Assembly (NCBI RefSeq): GCF_003226555.1
Contig: NZ_QKQS01000013.1
Coordinates: 347,890-411,889, forward strand
Length of the DNA: 64,000 bases
Reading direction: 5' to 3'
Source of the DNA: Rhodopseudomonas palustris
GTDB lineage: Bacteria > Pseudomonadota > Alphaproteobacteria > Rhizobiales > Xanthobacteraceae
Shown: positions 19,253-28,445 of the stretch, one piece after another
How positions within the stretch are numbered: the first letter of the stretch is position 1
Layout: each line of letters begins with the position of its first letter
Translations under genes and position numbers: made by a program
The notes under the pieces: model-generated
What the model saw: only the letters and a program-made list of their open reading frames with translations
What the model was told of the DNA's origin: nothing
Database searches by the model: none

Positions 19253-19966
19253 CTGGATTCCTGAACCTGTCTCTGAAGTCGGGGCCGTAAGACACCGCCC
19301 GGCCCTGTCGTGTCAAGTTGACTGCCGTCTAACATCCGTTCGTTCCGGCCGCGAAGCACAGGCTTGCTGCGCCCGATGTGGCGCGGCCCCGTAAGCAGCT
19401 CGAGAGAATGCCCTGTCGGCAGCATGAAATGCTTGACCGCACAACGGCATGACAACGGCTCCTCGGAAACTGATCAATGCCGATCCAGTGATGCAATCGC
19501 CAGCCCATGAACGAGTATTCCTCATGCGATGGATCAGCGAACGACAATTGCTTCTGAGAAAGGCGACCTTTTGTACACGCCGCCGTCTTGCGGCATAACG
19601 AGCCCCAGCCCCCGGCATGCGTCTCGTCGCTCCATCTCGGCGTGCGCGGGGAATGGGACCTGATTCGGATCGCTCGTCTGGCAGGCAGGATCCCCACGCC
19701 GGCCGACTTGTGGCCGGAACTCTGGCTTTCCGTCCCTTGCCAAGTCGGCCGAAATCCGTATAACGGCGCATCCGCAGATCCCGGCCGGGAGCTGAACGGA
19801 CGGTCTCACCATGATCTCCCCTGGGTCTTGTCTCCCTTGGCGATTTTGATGCGGCAGGGCCAGTCGGCTCGTCGTCCCGTGCTTCCGCCTTCTGAGCAGT
19901 CGAGTCCTTTCCGAAGGGTTCGAAGGGCTTGCCGCCGGTTTTGCGCTAACACGAGAAAGGACAACC
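19253..19966. other. Long intergenic region between fabD and rpsF
   Basis: A 714-base gap between divergent core genes. Several open frames cross it, but none has a good ribosome site, family resemblance or the codon pattern of the flanking genes, so I call no protein. It must hold the promoters of both operons, plus the structured rpsF leader listed separately. Base composition is less GC-skewed than the neighbouring coding DNA. An unannotated small RNA could fit here but I see no direct sign of one. Confidence 0.5.
19904..19962 (+). promoter_or_regulatory. Candidate S6:S18 autoregulatory leader of rpsF
   Basis: GTCCTTTC at 19904-19911 is an exact complement of GAAAGGAC at 19955-19962, which contains the rpsF ribosome binding site five bases before the ATG. 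The pairing would hide the site. The enclosed loop carries GCCGCCGG. Known S6:S18-binding leaders upstream of rpsF in many bacteria present an unpaired CCG that mimics the 16S rRNA site. The stem is seen in the sequence; the identity with that regulator is inferred. Confidence 0.5.
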
Positions 19967-20443
19967 ATGCCTCTTTATGAGCATGTATTTTTAGCGCGCC
20001 AGGATGCCAGCGCCCAGCAGGTCGAAGAGCTCACCACCCAGATCACCGGTGTGATCGAAAGTCTCGGCGGCAAGGTCGCCAAGACCGAGTCGTGGGGCCT
20101 GCGCTCCCTGACCTACCGCATGAACAAGAATCGCAAGGCGCATTTCGTGCTGCTGAACATCGACGGCCCCGCCGCGGTGGTCGCCGAAATCGAGCGCCAG
20201 GAGCGAATCAACGAAGACGTCATCCGTTACCTGACGGTGCGCGTCGACGAGCACGAGGAAGGCCCCTCGGCGATGATGCGCAAGGCCGATCGTGACCGCG
20301 AGCGCGACGACCGTGGTCCGCGCGAAGGCGGCTTCCGCGGTGATCGCGAAGGCCGTGGCGACCGCGACGGTTTCCGTGGCGATCGTGGTCCGCGCCGTCC
20401 GCGTGAAGACGCCGAAGCCCCCGCAGCAGCAGTCGAGGAGTAA
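19967..20443 (+). CDS. rpsF: 30S ribosomal protein S6
   Basis: Small-subunit protein that binds the central domain of 16S rRNA together with S18. The N-terminal 95 residues form the S6 fold: [40 protein letters not shown] and [21 protein letters not shown] roughly 55-residue tail follows, rich in Arg, Asp and Gly with repeated GDRxG-type units, longer than the E. coli tail and typical of alphaproteobacteria. It is first in the rpsF-rpsR-DUF2232-rplI operon, six bases before the rpsR start. Confidence 0.96.
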   Translation: MPLYEHVFLARQDASAQQVEELTTQITGVIESLGGKVAKTESWGLRSLTYRMNKNRKAHFVLLNIDGPAAVVAEIERQERINEDVIRYLTVRVDEHEEGPSAMMRKADRDRERDDRGPREGGFRGDREGRGDRDGFRGDRGPRRPREDAEAPAAAVEE

Positions 20444-20448
20444 GCATC

Positions 20449-20688
20449 ATGGCTGAAGCAGGTGCACGCCGTCCGTTCTTCCGCCGCCGCAAGACCTGCC
20501 CGTTCACGGGAGCGAATGCGCCGAAGATCGATTACAAGGACTCCAAGCTGCTGATGCGTTACGTCTCGGAGCGCGGCAAGATCGTGCCGAGCCGCATCAC
20601 GGCCGTGTCCGCCAAGAAGCAGCGCGAGCTCGCGCGCGCCATCAAGCGCGCCCGCTTCCTCGGTCTGCTGCCCTACGTGATCCGCTAA
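20449..20688 (+). CDS. rpsR: 30S ribosomal protein S18
   Basis: 79-residue basic protein that pairs with S6 on the 30S platform. It has the family core [19 protein letters not shown] and [20 protein letters not shown] and ends LGLLPYVIR. Only one cysteine of the ancestral zinc site remains, as is usual outside the zinc-binding paralogues. It lies just after rpsF and is followed by a strong terminator-like hairpin. Confidence 0.97.
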   Translation: MAEAGARRPFFRRRKTCPFTGANAPKIDYKDSKLLMRYVSERGKIVPSRITAVSAKKQRELARAIKRARFLGLLPYVIR

Positions 20689-20695
20689 GTGAAGT

Positions 20696-20734
20696 AGCCC
20701 CGCGGCGTCAGCGCCGCGGGGCTCACCTCTTTTT
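20696..20734 (+). terminator. Rho-independent terminator after rpsR
   Basis: A perfect 12-bp GC-rich stem with a TCAG loop (20696-20723) is followed by a CTCTTTTT tract to 20734. This is the clearest intrinsic terminator in the window. It implies that the downstream DUF2232 gene and rplI depend on read-through or on their own promoter. Confidence 0.85.
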
Positions 20735-20814
20735 CTCATAAGGCTTCCGGGTCGTCCGGTCGCCGATGGTTGGGGCAAAGCGCCTCTAACCGCTCGAAGG
20801 GAGCGGGACAGCTG

Positions 20815-21765
20815 ATGATGATCAACATTCTGATCGCGCTCGCCGCAGGCTGCGCTTCGGCGCTGATGTTCGCCTCGATCGTTTCGGGCGCGCTGATCTC
20901 TTTGCTGCTGTTCTATCTGGCGCCGCTGCCGCTGATGGTGGCCGCGTTCGGATGGGGTGTGCTCGCCGCCGCGATCGGCGGCCTGGTGGCCGCAATCGGC
21001 CTCGCCGCCCTCGTCAGTTTCCCCTACGCCATCGCCTTCGTCGTCACCATCGCCGTACCGGCTTGCTGGCTCGGTCACCTCGCGCTGCTGGCCCGGCCGG
21101 CGGAAGCCGCGCAGAGCGAGCCCGCTGCGCTGGAGTGGTACCCGATCGGCCGTCTGGTGGTGTGGATGGCCGGATTCGCCGCGACCACCACGATGGCCGC
21201 GCTGTTCACCCTCGGCGCCGACGGCAGCGCGATCAATGACGGCCTGCGCAACGGCCTTCAGCGCACGCTCGGCCCAGGCAGCACGCCCGGCAGCGACGCC
21301 GCCCTGGTCGACGCGCTGGTGACGATCGCGCCGCCCGCCGCCGCCACCGTTGCCATGCTGACGCTGACGCTGAATCTGTGGCTGGCAGCGAAGATCACCT
21401 CGGCCTCCAACCGCCTGGGCCGGCCGTGGCCGGATCTGCGGACCGTGACGCTGCCGCCGATGACTTTGGCGGTGTTGTCGCTGGCGCTCGCACTCAGCTT
21501 CGTCGGCGGTTTGACCTCGATGTTCGGCAAGACTGCGAGCGCCGCGCTGTTCGTCGCCTACGGGCTGACCGGCGCTGCGACGCTCCACACGATAACGATG
21601 GCGTCGCGTAGCCGCCTGTTCCTGCTGAGTTCAGCCTATGCGCTGATGCTGATTTTCGTATGGCCCGCCGTCGGCCTGGTCGCGCTCGGTCTGGGCGACG
21701 CCTTTCTCAATCTTCGGCAGCGCTACTTCCAGCGCCGTTCGATGCCGCCTCCGCCTACTCACTAG
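20815..21765 (+). CDS. DUF2232 family integral membrane protein
   Basis: A roughly 316-residue multi-pass membrane protein of the DUF2232 type, function unknown. About eight hydrophobic segments are visible: residues 3-25, 30-75 (two), 80-95, 120-140, 175-200, 225-245 and 250-300. It starts MMINILIALAAGCASALMFA; an ATG three bases on is equally possible. The position between rpsR and rplI is conserved in alphaproteobacteria, a context known without a role attached. An earlier in-frame start at 20770 lacks hydrophobic character and a good ribosome site. Confidence 0.88.
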   Translation: MMINILIALAAGCASALMFASIVSGALISLLLFYLAPLPLMVAAFGWGVLAAAIGGLVAAIGLAALVSFPYAIAFVVTIAVPACWLGHLALLARPAEAAQSEPAALEWYPIGRLVVWMAGFAATTTMAALFTLGADGSAINDGLRNGLQRTLGPGSTPGSDAALVDALVTIAPPAAATVAMLTLTLNLWLAAKITSASNRLGRPWPDLRTVTLPPMTLAVLSLALALSFVGGLTSMFGKTASAALFVAYGLTGAATLHTITMASRSRLFLLSSAYALMLIFVWPAVGLVALGLGDAFLNLRQRYFQRRSMPPPPTH

Positions 21766-21800
21766 TTCAAACTTCTTAGCAAACACACGAGGAGATCATC

Positions 21801-22388
21801 ATGGAAGTCATTCTGCTGGAACGTGTCGCAAAGCTCGGTCAGATGGGCGAGCTGGTGCGCGTCAAGGACGGTTACGCACGTAACTTCCTGCTGCCGCGCG
21901 GCAAGGCGCTGCGCGCCACCGCCGCCAACCGCGAGAAGTACGAGCACATGAAGGCCGACCTCGAGGCGCGCAACATCGCCGCGAAGGCCGAAGCCGCCAA
22001 GGTCGCCGAGAAGATCGACGGCCAGAATGTGGTGGTGATCCGCCAGGCTTCCGAAGGTGGCCAGCTGTTCGGCTCGGTGTCGGTGCGCGACATCGTCGTC
22101 AGCTTCGATGCCGAAGGCGTCAAGATCAACCGCAGCCAGGTGCTGCTCGACGCCCCGATCAAGACCATCGGCAAGCACCCGATCCAGGTCGCCGTGCATC
22201 CGGAAGTCGAAGTCGAAGTGTCGGTCACCGTGGCGCGCAGCGCCGAGGAAGCCGAGCGCATCAACCGCGGTGAGGACATCTCGACCCGCCGCGAGGATGA
22301 AGACGCCGCCGCCGAAGCGCTCGCCGCCGCCGGCGAATTCTTCGATCCGGATGCCCAGTTCGACGAAGAGCAGCCGGCCGAACAGTAA
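21801..22388 (+). CDS. rplI: 50S ribosomal protein L9
   Basis: Large-subunit protein at the base of the L1 stalk. The N-terminal RNA-binding domain [37 protein letters not shown] is diagnostic. A central helix follows to about residue 75, and then a C-terminal domain with [13 protein letters not shown]. Residues beyond about 150 form an acidic alpha-proteobacterial extension ending [19 protein letters not shown] site precedes the ATG. Confidence 0.97.
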   Translation: MEVILLERVAKLGQMGELVRVKDGYARNFLLPRGKALRATAANREKYEHMKADLEARNIAAKAEAAKVAEKIDGQNVVVIRQASEGGQLFGSVSVRDIVVSFDAEGVKINRSQVLLDAPIKTIGKHPIQVAVHPEVEVEVSVTVARSAEEAERINRGEDISTRREDEDAAAEALAAAGEFFDPDAQFDEEQPAEQ

Positions 22389-22411
22389 GCAACGCTCGCG
22401 TCCTTGGAACG

Positions 22412-22444
22412 GGGCCCGGCCTGAGCGATCAGGCCGGGCCCTTT
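22412..22444 (+). terminator. Terminator after rplI
   Basis: A perfect 13-bp stem with a GCGA tetraloop (22412-22441) is followed by only three T residues. It lies 24 bases past the rplI stop and is well placed to end the ribosomal operon. Confidence 0.75.
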
Positions 22445-22536
22445 GCCGTTCGGGGCACCTGCTGAAGAGCGCAGGGACTATCGCCCAGAAACGAAAAGGG
22501 CCGCATCGAAGCGGCCCCATCGCATCAAATCATCGA

Positions 22537-23481
22537 TTATTTCGCCGGTGTGTCGGCGGAGCCGGAAGGCGGCGGCGCCGGAGGCGGCACCACCTCGGTC
22601 GAGGACGGAGCCGACGGCGCCTCCGACCTGTTGGCTGGCGGACCGGCCGGTGACGGCGGCGGGGCCGCCGATTCCGGCGGCGCGGCGGCGGCCGGCGCAG
22701 CGGACTCGGGCGACTTGGTTTCGGATGGCACCGCCGGCTTGGCCGGCTCGGGCTCCGCAGCCTTCGGCGCCGGGGTCACGGCAGGCACCGGATCGGGGCG
22801 CACGGGAGTTTCAGCCGCCGGAGCCGCAGCGGGCTTGCCACCGCCCTGCTTCGGCGCAGCGCCCTTCTCCTCCTTGCCGGGCTCGGCCGCAGGCGTCTCG
22901 GGCTTGGCTGCTTCGGGTTGCGCCGGCTTCTCGTGATGGCGCTTCTTGTCGCGGCGCTTCTTGGCCGGCTTGGCTGCCGGCTCGGGGGCAGCAGCCGGCT
23001 CGGCTTCTGCGCCCGGAGCCGGAGCAGCGGCCTCGGCGGGCTTCTCCGCCTCGACCGGCGCGGCGCGCCGCCGGGACTTACGCCCGCGCTGGACCTTCGG
23101 CTCTTCAGCCTGCGGTGCGGGCGCGGCCTCCTCCGGAGCAACGGCTTCTTGAGCGCCGCGCCGCTTGCGTCGCTGCCTCGGCTCGGAAGGAGACTCCTGC
23201 CTGCCGCGAACATCGGCACCGCCATTCGACACCACGTAGCCGGCCAACATGGCGGCCATGTCACTGCTGGTGGTGTAGTGCTGCCTCAGAAATGAGGCGA
23301 CCGCGTTGGGCGGGACGGTGCGCAGGAGACCGCGCGGGCTCTTGTGACACACCGCGCAAGTGCTGGAGAAGATCTGTGCCGAGCTCTTGCCCGCTTCCAG
23401 ATTTTGGGCTCGGGCGGGCTGTGCGACGGCGGCGCCGAGCACGAGCAGTACCGCTACCGAACTGAGCAATCGGCTCACCAT
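22537..23481 (-). CDS. Cytochrome c-like protein with long Pro/Ala-rich tail
   Basis: A 314-residue secreted protein. A signal peptide ends at AQPARAQN. A short domain follows with one heme-type motif, CAVCH (about residues 41-45), and a possible distal methionine in SDMAAMLAGYVVSNGG, which is a cytochrome c-like ending. The remaining 210 residues are low-complexity Pro/Ala/Glu/Lys with basic patches such as KKRRDKKRHH. Either it binds one c-type heme or the motif is relic. I do not recognise a named family. It converges on rplI, and a 267-base gap separates it from cfa. Confidence 0.75.
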   Translation of the reverse strand: MVSRLLSSVAVLLVLGAAVAQPARAQNLEAGKSSAQIFSSTCAVCHKSPRGLLRTVPPNAVASFLRQHYTTSSDMAAMLAGYVVSNGGADVRGRQESPSEPRQRRKRRGAQEAVAPEEAAPAPQAEEPKVQRGRKSRRRAAPVEAEKPAEAAAPAPGAEAEPAAAPEPAAKPAKKRRDKKRHHEKPAQPEAAKPETPAAEPGKEEKGAAPKQGGGKPAAAPAAETPVRPDPVPAVTPAPKAAEPEPAKPAVPSETKSPESAAPAAAAPPESAAPPPSPAGPPANRSEAPSAPSSTEVVPPPAPPPSGSADTPAK

Positions 23482-23748
23482 TTAGCCCTCCGATGCAAAA
23501 AATCACCGCAGTCGCGGCGGGGACCTTTTAGCGAATTGTGTGATGATTGGAAGCGAAGAGATGGAACATTACCGTGCATGATCGAGGCAGCATACCAGCC
23601 TCACGCTGATGTCAGTGATGGTATCTTCGATCTTGATTATACTTTCACTCACGCCGCGCGGCGATGCTCTAAGAACCAAGCCGCGAGGCCGGTGTTGTAG
23701 CAGTCGAGGCGCTGCTGAATGGTCGGCGCCCGATGCCGGGGCTTACCG

Positions 23749-24999
23749 ATGGACGGATTATTTCGTCTGCTCCTGAGCCGCTTCATCAGACGCGGCACGA
23801 TCGTCTTCACAACCGCGAGCGGCACCACGTTCACCTGCGGTGACGGCACCGGCGAGCCGGTGCACGCACGCTTCGCGAGCGCCGTAGCGCAACGCCGCCT
23901 GCTGCGCGATCCTGAACTCGCCTTGGGCGAGATCTATATGGACGGCGATCTGGTGATGCAGCGCGGCTCGATTGCCGACTTGCTGGCGATCGCGATGGAC
24001 CAGCCGGACTGGACGCCGCGCTGGGCCAAACTCCACGGGCTGATCCGCTACTGGATCCGCACGCTGCACCAATTCAACCCGCGCCGCCGCTCGCGTCACA
24101 ACGTGGCCCATCACTACGACCTCGACGGCCGGCTGTACGCGCTGTTCCTGGATTCGGACCGGCAATACAGCTGCGCCTATTTCGAAACGCCCGACAGCAG
24201 CCTCGATGACGCCCAGCTCGCCAAGAAGCGTCATGTGGCCGCCAAGCTGCTGATCTTCCCCGGGCAGCGCGTGCTGGATATCGGTTCTGGCTGGGGCGGC
24301 TTAGGATTGTATCTGGCTGAGACTTGCGGTGCCCAGGTCACCGGCGTGACGCTGTCGCAGGAGCAGCTTCAGGTCTCCAATGCCCGTGCTGCCGAACGCG
24401 GTCTTGCGGACCGAGCCAGCTTCCTGCTCCAGGATTATCGCGACATTCCCGGCCCGTTCGACCGCATCGTTTCGGTCGGCATGTTCGAACACGTCGGTGT
24501 CGCCCATTACGACACCTATTTCCGACGCTGCGCCGAATTGCTCAAGCACGACGGCGTGATGCTGCTGCACTCGATCGGCCGCTCCGAAGGGCCCGGCTTC
24601 ACCAATCCGTGGATCGCCAAATACATCTTTCCGGGCGGCTACCTGCCGGCGCTGTCGGAGGTGTTGCCGGCGATCGAACGCGCCGGACTGTTGGTCTGCG
24701 ACATCGAAATCCTGCGGCTGCACTACGCAGAGACGCTGAAAGCGTGGCGCGAGCGCTTCCTCGCGCATCGCGAAGAAGCCGAGCGGCTGTACGACGCCCG
24801 TTTCGTGCGAATGTGGGAGTTTTATCTGGCGGCGTCGGAAATGTCGTTCCGGAAACAGAACACCATGGTGTTTCAGATTCAGCTTACCCGGCGCCAGGGC
24901 GTGGTGCCGATCACCCGCGATTACATGGCTGCAGAAGAGCGGCGATTGCGCGGGATCGAAAGCAGCCACCGACCGCGGCTGCAACTTGCCGGCGAGTGA
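23749..24999 (+). CDS. cfa: Cyclopropane-fatty-acyl-phospholipid synthase family methyltransferase
   Basis: Uses S-adenosylmethionine to add a methylene bridge to unsaturated acyl chains of membrane phospholipids. The 416-residue protein has the N-terminal lipid-binding region and the block VAHHYDLDGRLYALFLDSDRQYSCAYF. The SAM site VLDIGSGWGGLGLYLAE and the later FPGGYLPALSEV and DIEILRLHYAETLKAWRERF blocks follow, all strongly Cfa-like. The start MDGLFRLLL at 23749 is preferred to one ten codons earlier. Related methyltransferases, for example ones making branched or furan fatty acids, share the fold, so the exact product is inferred. Confidence 0.9.
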   Translation: MDGLFRLLLSRFIRRGTIVFTTASGTTFTCGDGTGEPVHARFASAVAQRRLLRDPELALGEIYMDGDLVMQRGSIADLLAIAMDQPDWTPRWAKLHGLIRYWIRTLHQFNPRRRSRHNVAHHYDLDGRLYALFLDSDRQYSCAYFETPDSSLDDAQLAKKRHVAAKLLIFPGQRVLDIGSGWGGLGLYLAETCGAQVTGVTLSQEQLQVSNARAAERGLADRASFLLQDYRDIPGPFDRIVSVGMFEHVGVAHYDTYFRRCAELLKHDGVMLLHSIGRSEGPGFTNPWIAKYIFPGGYLPALSEVLPAIERAGLLVCDIEILRLHYAETLKAWRERFLAHREEAERLYDARFVRMWEFYLAASEMSFRKQNTMVFQIQLTRRQGVVPITRDYMAAEERRLRGIESSHRPRLQLAGE

Positions 25000-25024
25000 A
25001 CCAGCCGGCGCGGTGTCGGAGTTC

Positions 25025-25222
25025 TCAACTGACCAGCCGAACCGGAAGCTCGCGATCCGCTGCCGGCGGCAGCGGCCGTGCCAAATGGGCCTCCGCGGCA
25101 CAAAGCAATTCGCGATCGCACGGCCGATGCTCGGCCTCTTCCGCTGCAGCGCGCTCGAAGGACTCGATCAGCGAATTCAGCCAATCGCGGTCGGAATGAT
25201 CGTGGCAATACTGCTGTGCCAT
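25025..25222 (-). CDS. Small hypothetical protein (65 aa)
   Basis: A 65-residue open frame with codon use like genuine genes of the region (G or C at most third positions). It translates to a charged, helical-looking protein beginning MAQQYCHDHSDRDWLNSLIE. It has no membrane segment or known motif. It sits antisense-convergent just downstream of cfa. Coding status is inferred from codon pattern only. Confidence 0.5.
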   Translation of the reverse strand: MAQQYCHDHSDRDWLNSLIESFERAAAEEAEHRPCDRELLCAAEAHLARPLPPAADRELPVRLVS

Positions 25223-25617
25223 GCTGTGTCCATCATCCGAGGTGCTCCGCGAGCCGCTGCGAAGTGCCTCGACGCTCTTGCCCTGTTTCGCGTCACTTTG
25301 TTTGAGTGCACCCTTCCGGGTGCCTCGGTGATCGCGTCTTTCGACCTATCTTCGCCGACAATTCTTACGAATCCCCGACTGGAGCGGTTCGATCTGTCTC
25401 GACCGTCCATTTTGAACAGTCGTCCCACTGCGCCCCGAGGTTCACTCCGGCCGCGACGCTGCGGGAACACGTCAAGCACGGGTGACGGCGGCTCCAGCGA
25501 TCATCCACATCCTTGTCGCGCTGGTGCATAACGCGCGATTGCGACTTTCGCTCCCGACGAAATCGGCGCTTTAGTCGCGCCCCGCATCTGACAAAATCGA
25601 TCCGATATTCGAGAGCT
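25223..25617. other. Intergenic region upstream of dnaB
   Basis: About 395 bases between the small minus-strand gene and dnaB. No supported gene is visible. The dnaB frame is open back to 25513, but those residues do not resemble DnaB and are treated as untranslated leader. The dnaB promoter presumably lies here, though I cannot mark it. Confidence 0.5.
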
Positions 25618-27114
25618 ATGGCCGCATCTGATTCGAACGTTCTCAAGCTTGCGCCGGAACCGGGCGCGCCGGCCTACCGGACCGCACCGCACAACATCGA
25701 GGCCGAGCAGGCCCTGCTGGGCGCGATGCTGGTCAACAACGATGCGTTCTACCGGGTGTCGGACTTCCTCGAGTCGAAGCACTTCTTCGAGCCGATCCAC
25801 CAGACGATTTTCGACACCGCAGCCAGCATCATTCGTGCCGGCAAGATCGCGACCCCGGTCACGCTGAAGACGTTTCTGGCGGCCGACCTCGATCTCGGCG
25901 GGTTGACGGTCGCACAGTACCTCGCCCGCCTCGCCGCCGAAGCCACCACCATCATCAACGCCCAGGACTATGGGCGGACCATCTACGAGCTGTCGCTGCG
26001 GCGCGACCTGATCGGCATCGGCACCGACATGGTCAACGTCGCCTACGACGCTCCGGTCGACTTCGCGCCGAAGAACCAGATCGAAGACGCCGAGCGACGG
26101 CTTTACGAACTGGCTGAATCCGGACGCTACGAAGGCGGCTTCCAGAAATTCTCCCAGGCGCTGACCACTGCGGTCGACATGGCGGCCAAGGCTTTCCAGC
26201 GCGACGGAAAGCTGTCGGGCATCGCCACCGGGCTGCGCGACCTCGACACCCGGATGGGCGGGCTGCAGCATTCCGACTTGATCGTGCTCGCCGGCCGTCC
26301 CGGCATGGGCAAGACGGCGCTCGCTACCAATATCGCCTACAATGTCGCCAAGGCGTACCGCGGCGAGGTGCAGCCCGATGGCTCGACCAAGACCATCAAC
26401 GGCGGCATCGTCGGCTTCTTCAGCTGCGAAATGTCGGCCGAACAGCTCGCCACCCGTATTCTCGCCGAGCAGGCCGAGATCGCGTCGAGCAAGATCCGCC
26501 GCGGCGGCATCTCCGATGCCGACTTCGACAAGATCCGCGACGTCTCGATCGAGCTGCAATCGCTGCCATTGTTCGTCGACGAAACCGGCGGCCTGTCGAT
26601 CGCCCAGCTCACCGCCCGCGCCCGCCGTCTGAAGCGGCAGAAGGGCCTCGACATGCTGGTGGTCGACTATATCCAGCTGCTTCAGGGCTCCAGCAAGAAG
26701 GGTGACAACCGCGTCCAGGAAGTCACCGAGATCACCACCAGCCTGAAGGCGCTGGCGAAGGAATTGAACATCCCGATCATCGCGCTGTCGCAGCTGTCGC
26801 GTCAGGTCGAATCCCGCGACGACAAGCGTCCGCAGCTCGCCGACTTGCGTGAATCCGGTTCGATCGAGCAGGACGCCGACGTGGTGATGTTCGTGTTCCG
26901 CGAGGAATACTATCTGCAGAACAAGGAGCCGCGGCCCGGCACGCCCGAACACGAGAAGTGGGCGACCGATATGGAGCTGGTCCACGGCAAGGCCGAAGTG
27001 ATCATCGCCAAGCAGCGCCACGGTCCGACCGGCACTGTCGACCTGCAGTTCGAAGGCCAGTTCACCCGCTTCAGCGACCTCACCGACGACAGTCATCTGC
27101 CGGAACGGATTTGA
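25618..27114 (+). CDS. dnaB: Replicative DNA helicase DnaB
   Basis: Hexameric 5'-3' helicase that unwinds DNA at the replication fork. The 498-residue protein has the N-terminal domain PHNIEAEQALLGAMLVNNDA, a linker, and the RecA-like motor with Walker A AGRPGMGKTALATN. FFSCEMSAEQLATR, the Walker B segment MLVVDYIQLLQ, the sensor-like ALSQLSRQVESRDDKRP and the C-terminal KQRHGPTGTVDLQF follow. The start ATG at 25618 gives the usual MAASDSN-type N-terminus of related species. No intein or insertion is seen. It is followed 67 bases later by alr. Confidence 0.97.
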   Translation: MAASDSNVLKLAPEPGAPAYRTAPHNIEAEQALLGAMLVNNDAFYRVSDFLESKHFFEPIHQTIFDTAASIIRAGKIATPVTLKTFLAADLDLGGLTVAQYLARLAAEATTIINAQDYGRTIYELSLRRDLIGIGTDMVNVAYDAPVDFAPKNQIEDAERRLYELAESGRYEGGFQKFSQALTTAVDMAAKAFQRDGKLSGIATGLRDLDTRMGGLQHSDLIVLAGRPGMGKTALATNIAYNVAKAYRGEVQPDGSTKTINGGIVGFFSCEMSAEQLATRILAEQAEIASSKIRRGGISDADFDKIRDVSIELQSLPLFVDETGGLSIAQLTARARRLKRQKGLDMLVVDYIQLLQGSSKKGDNRVQEVTEITTSLKALAKELNIPIIALSQLSRQVESRDDKRPQLADLRESGSIEQDADVVMFVFREEYYLQNKEPRPGTPEHEKWATDMELVHGKAEVIIAKQRHGPTGTVDLQFEGQFTRFSDLTDDSHLPERI

Positions 27115-27181
27115 CGCCGAAGCGGATCTGAGCCGCGCCGGCTGCCGTTGAACGGGCCGCAGGCAACGCATAAGGTACGCC

Positions 27182-28426
27182 ATGAACTTCGTTCCCGACC
27201 CGAACGCCACCGCCGCCGGCCTGTCGGCGCCGGAGGCGACCACAGCCGCTCCGTTCGCCGCGGCCGACGCGGCCACCTCCGGCATTCTCACCATCGACCT
27301 GGACGCGCTCGTCGCCAACTGGCGCAAGCTCGAGAAGACGGCCGTGCCGTCCGAATGCGCCGGCGTGGTCAAGGGCAACGCCTATGGCTGCGGCGCCGGC
27401 CCGGTCGTCAAGGCGCTGCTCGCCGCCGGCTGCAAGACCTTCTTCGTCGCCACGCTGGGCGAAGCACGCGCCGTGCGCGAAGTCGCGCCCGAGGCGACGC
27501 TCTACGTGCTCGACGGCCTGTTTCCGAACTCCGGCGATGAGTTCGCCAGACTGAATTGCCGGCCGGTGATCGGAGATCTGTACGAACTCGCCGAATGGGA
27601 CGTGTTCTGCCGCAACTCCGGCTGGCGAGGCGGCGCGGCGCTGCACATCGACACCGGCATGAGCCGCCTCGGCCTGACGATTGTCGAAGCGCAGAGCATC
27701 GTGCCCCGGATCATTGCCGGCAATCACGGCATCACCCTGGTGATGAGCCACCTCGCCTGCGCCGATCTCGCCAATCATCAGCTCAACGCCAATCAGGTGG
27801 CAGCGTTTCGCGAGATCGCGAGCCAGTTCGCGGGTGTGCCAGCGTCACTGTCGGCCTCGTCGGGCATCTTCCGCGGTCCGCAATTCGCGTTCGACTTGGT
27901 CCGTCCCGGCGCCGCGCTGTACGGCATCAATCCCACGCCGGAAGCCGACAATCCGATGCAGCCCGTCGTCGATCTGAAAGCGCGGATCGTCCAGATCCGT
28001 AGCGTCGAGCGCGGCGACAGCGTCGGCTACGGCGCGACCTGGACAGCGCGGCGGCCCAGCAGGATCGCGGTGCTGTCGGCCGGCTACGCGGACGGTTACT
28101 TCCGCGCCGCCGGCTCCAGCGACGGCACCCGCGGCGCCGACGTGATCATCGCCGGCGAGCGCTGCCCGATCGCCGGCCGGATCTCGATGGATCTGATCGC
28201 GGTCGACGTCACCGACCTGCCCGCCAACGCCGCAAGGCGCGGCATGATGGCGACGCTGATCGGCGACGGCATCACCGTCGACGAACTCGGGCATCATTTT
28301 GGGACGATCGGCTACGAGGTCTTGACCAGCCTCGGCCCGCGCTACACCCGGATCTACAAAGGCGGCGACGCCAAGATGATGACTGAGCCGGTCGTGTCAG
28401 ACGAACCGGCAGTTCCGGCGAGCTGA
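27182..28426 (+). CDS. alr: Alanine racemase
   Basis: PLP enzyme interconverting L- and D-alanine for peptidoglycan. The PLP lysine lies in CAGVVKGNAYGCGAGP (near residue 62), the catalytic tyrosine in GDSVGYGATW, and the C-terminal domain shows CPIAGRISMDLIAVDVT. Length is 414 residues, with a roughly 35-residue Ala-rich N-terminal extension before the usual start region ILTIDLDALVANWR. The dnaB-alr order is frequently conserved in alphaproteobacteria. The gene is followed by a palindromic repeat. Confidence 0.95.
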   Translation: MNFVPDPNATAAGLSAPEATTAAPFAAADAATSGILTIDLDALVANWRKLEKTAVPSECAGVVKGNAYGCGAGPVVKALLAAGCKTFFVATLGEARAVREVAPEATLYVLDGLFPNSGDEFARLNCRPVIGDLYELAEWDVFCRNSGWRGGAALHIDTGMSRLGLTIVEAQSIVPRIIAGNHGITLVMSHLACADLANHQLNANQVAAFREIASQFAGVPASLSASSGIFRGPQFAFDLVRPGAALYGINPTPEADNPMQPVVDLKARIVQIRSVERGDSVGYGATWTARRPSRIAVLSAGYADGYFRAAGSSDGTRGADVIIAGERCPIAGRISMDLIAVDVTDLPANAARRGMMATLIGDGITVDELGHHFGTIGYEVLTSLGPRYTRIYKGGDAKMMTEPVVSDEPAVPAS

Positions 28427-28445
28427 GAGCACGCCACCCGTCAAC

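Noticed and set aside
19313-19980. Several open frames in the fabD-rpsF gap on both strands
   Set aside because: None has a convincing start, codon bias or similarity; one runs into rpsF in another frame.
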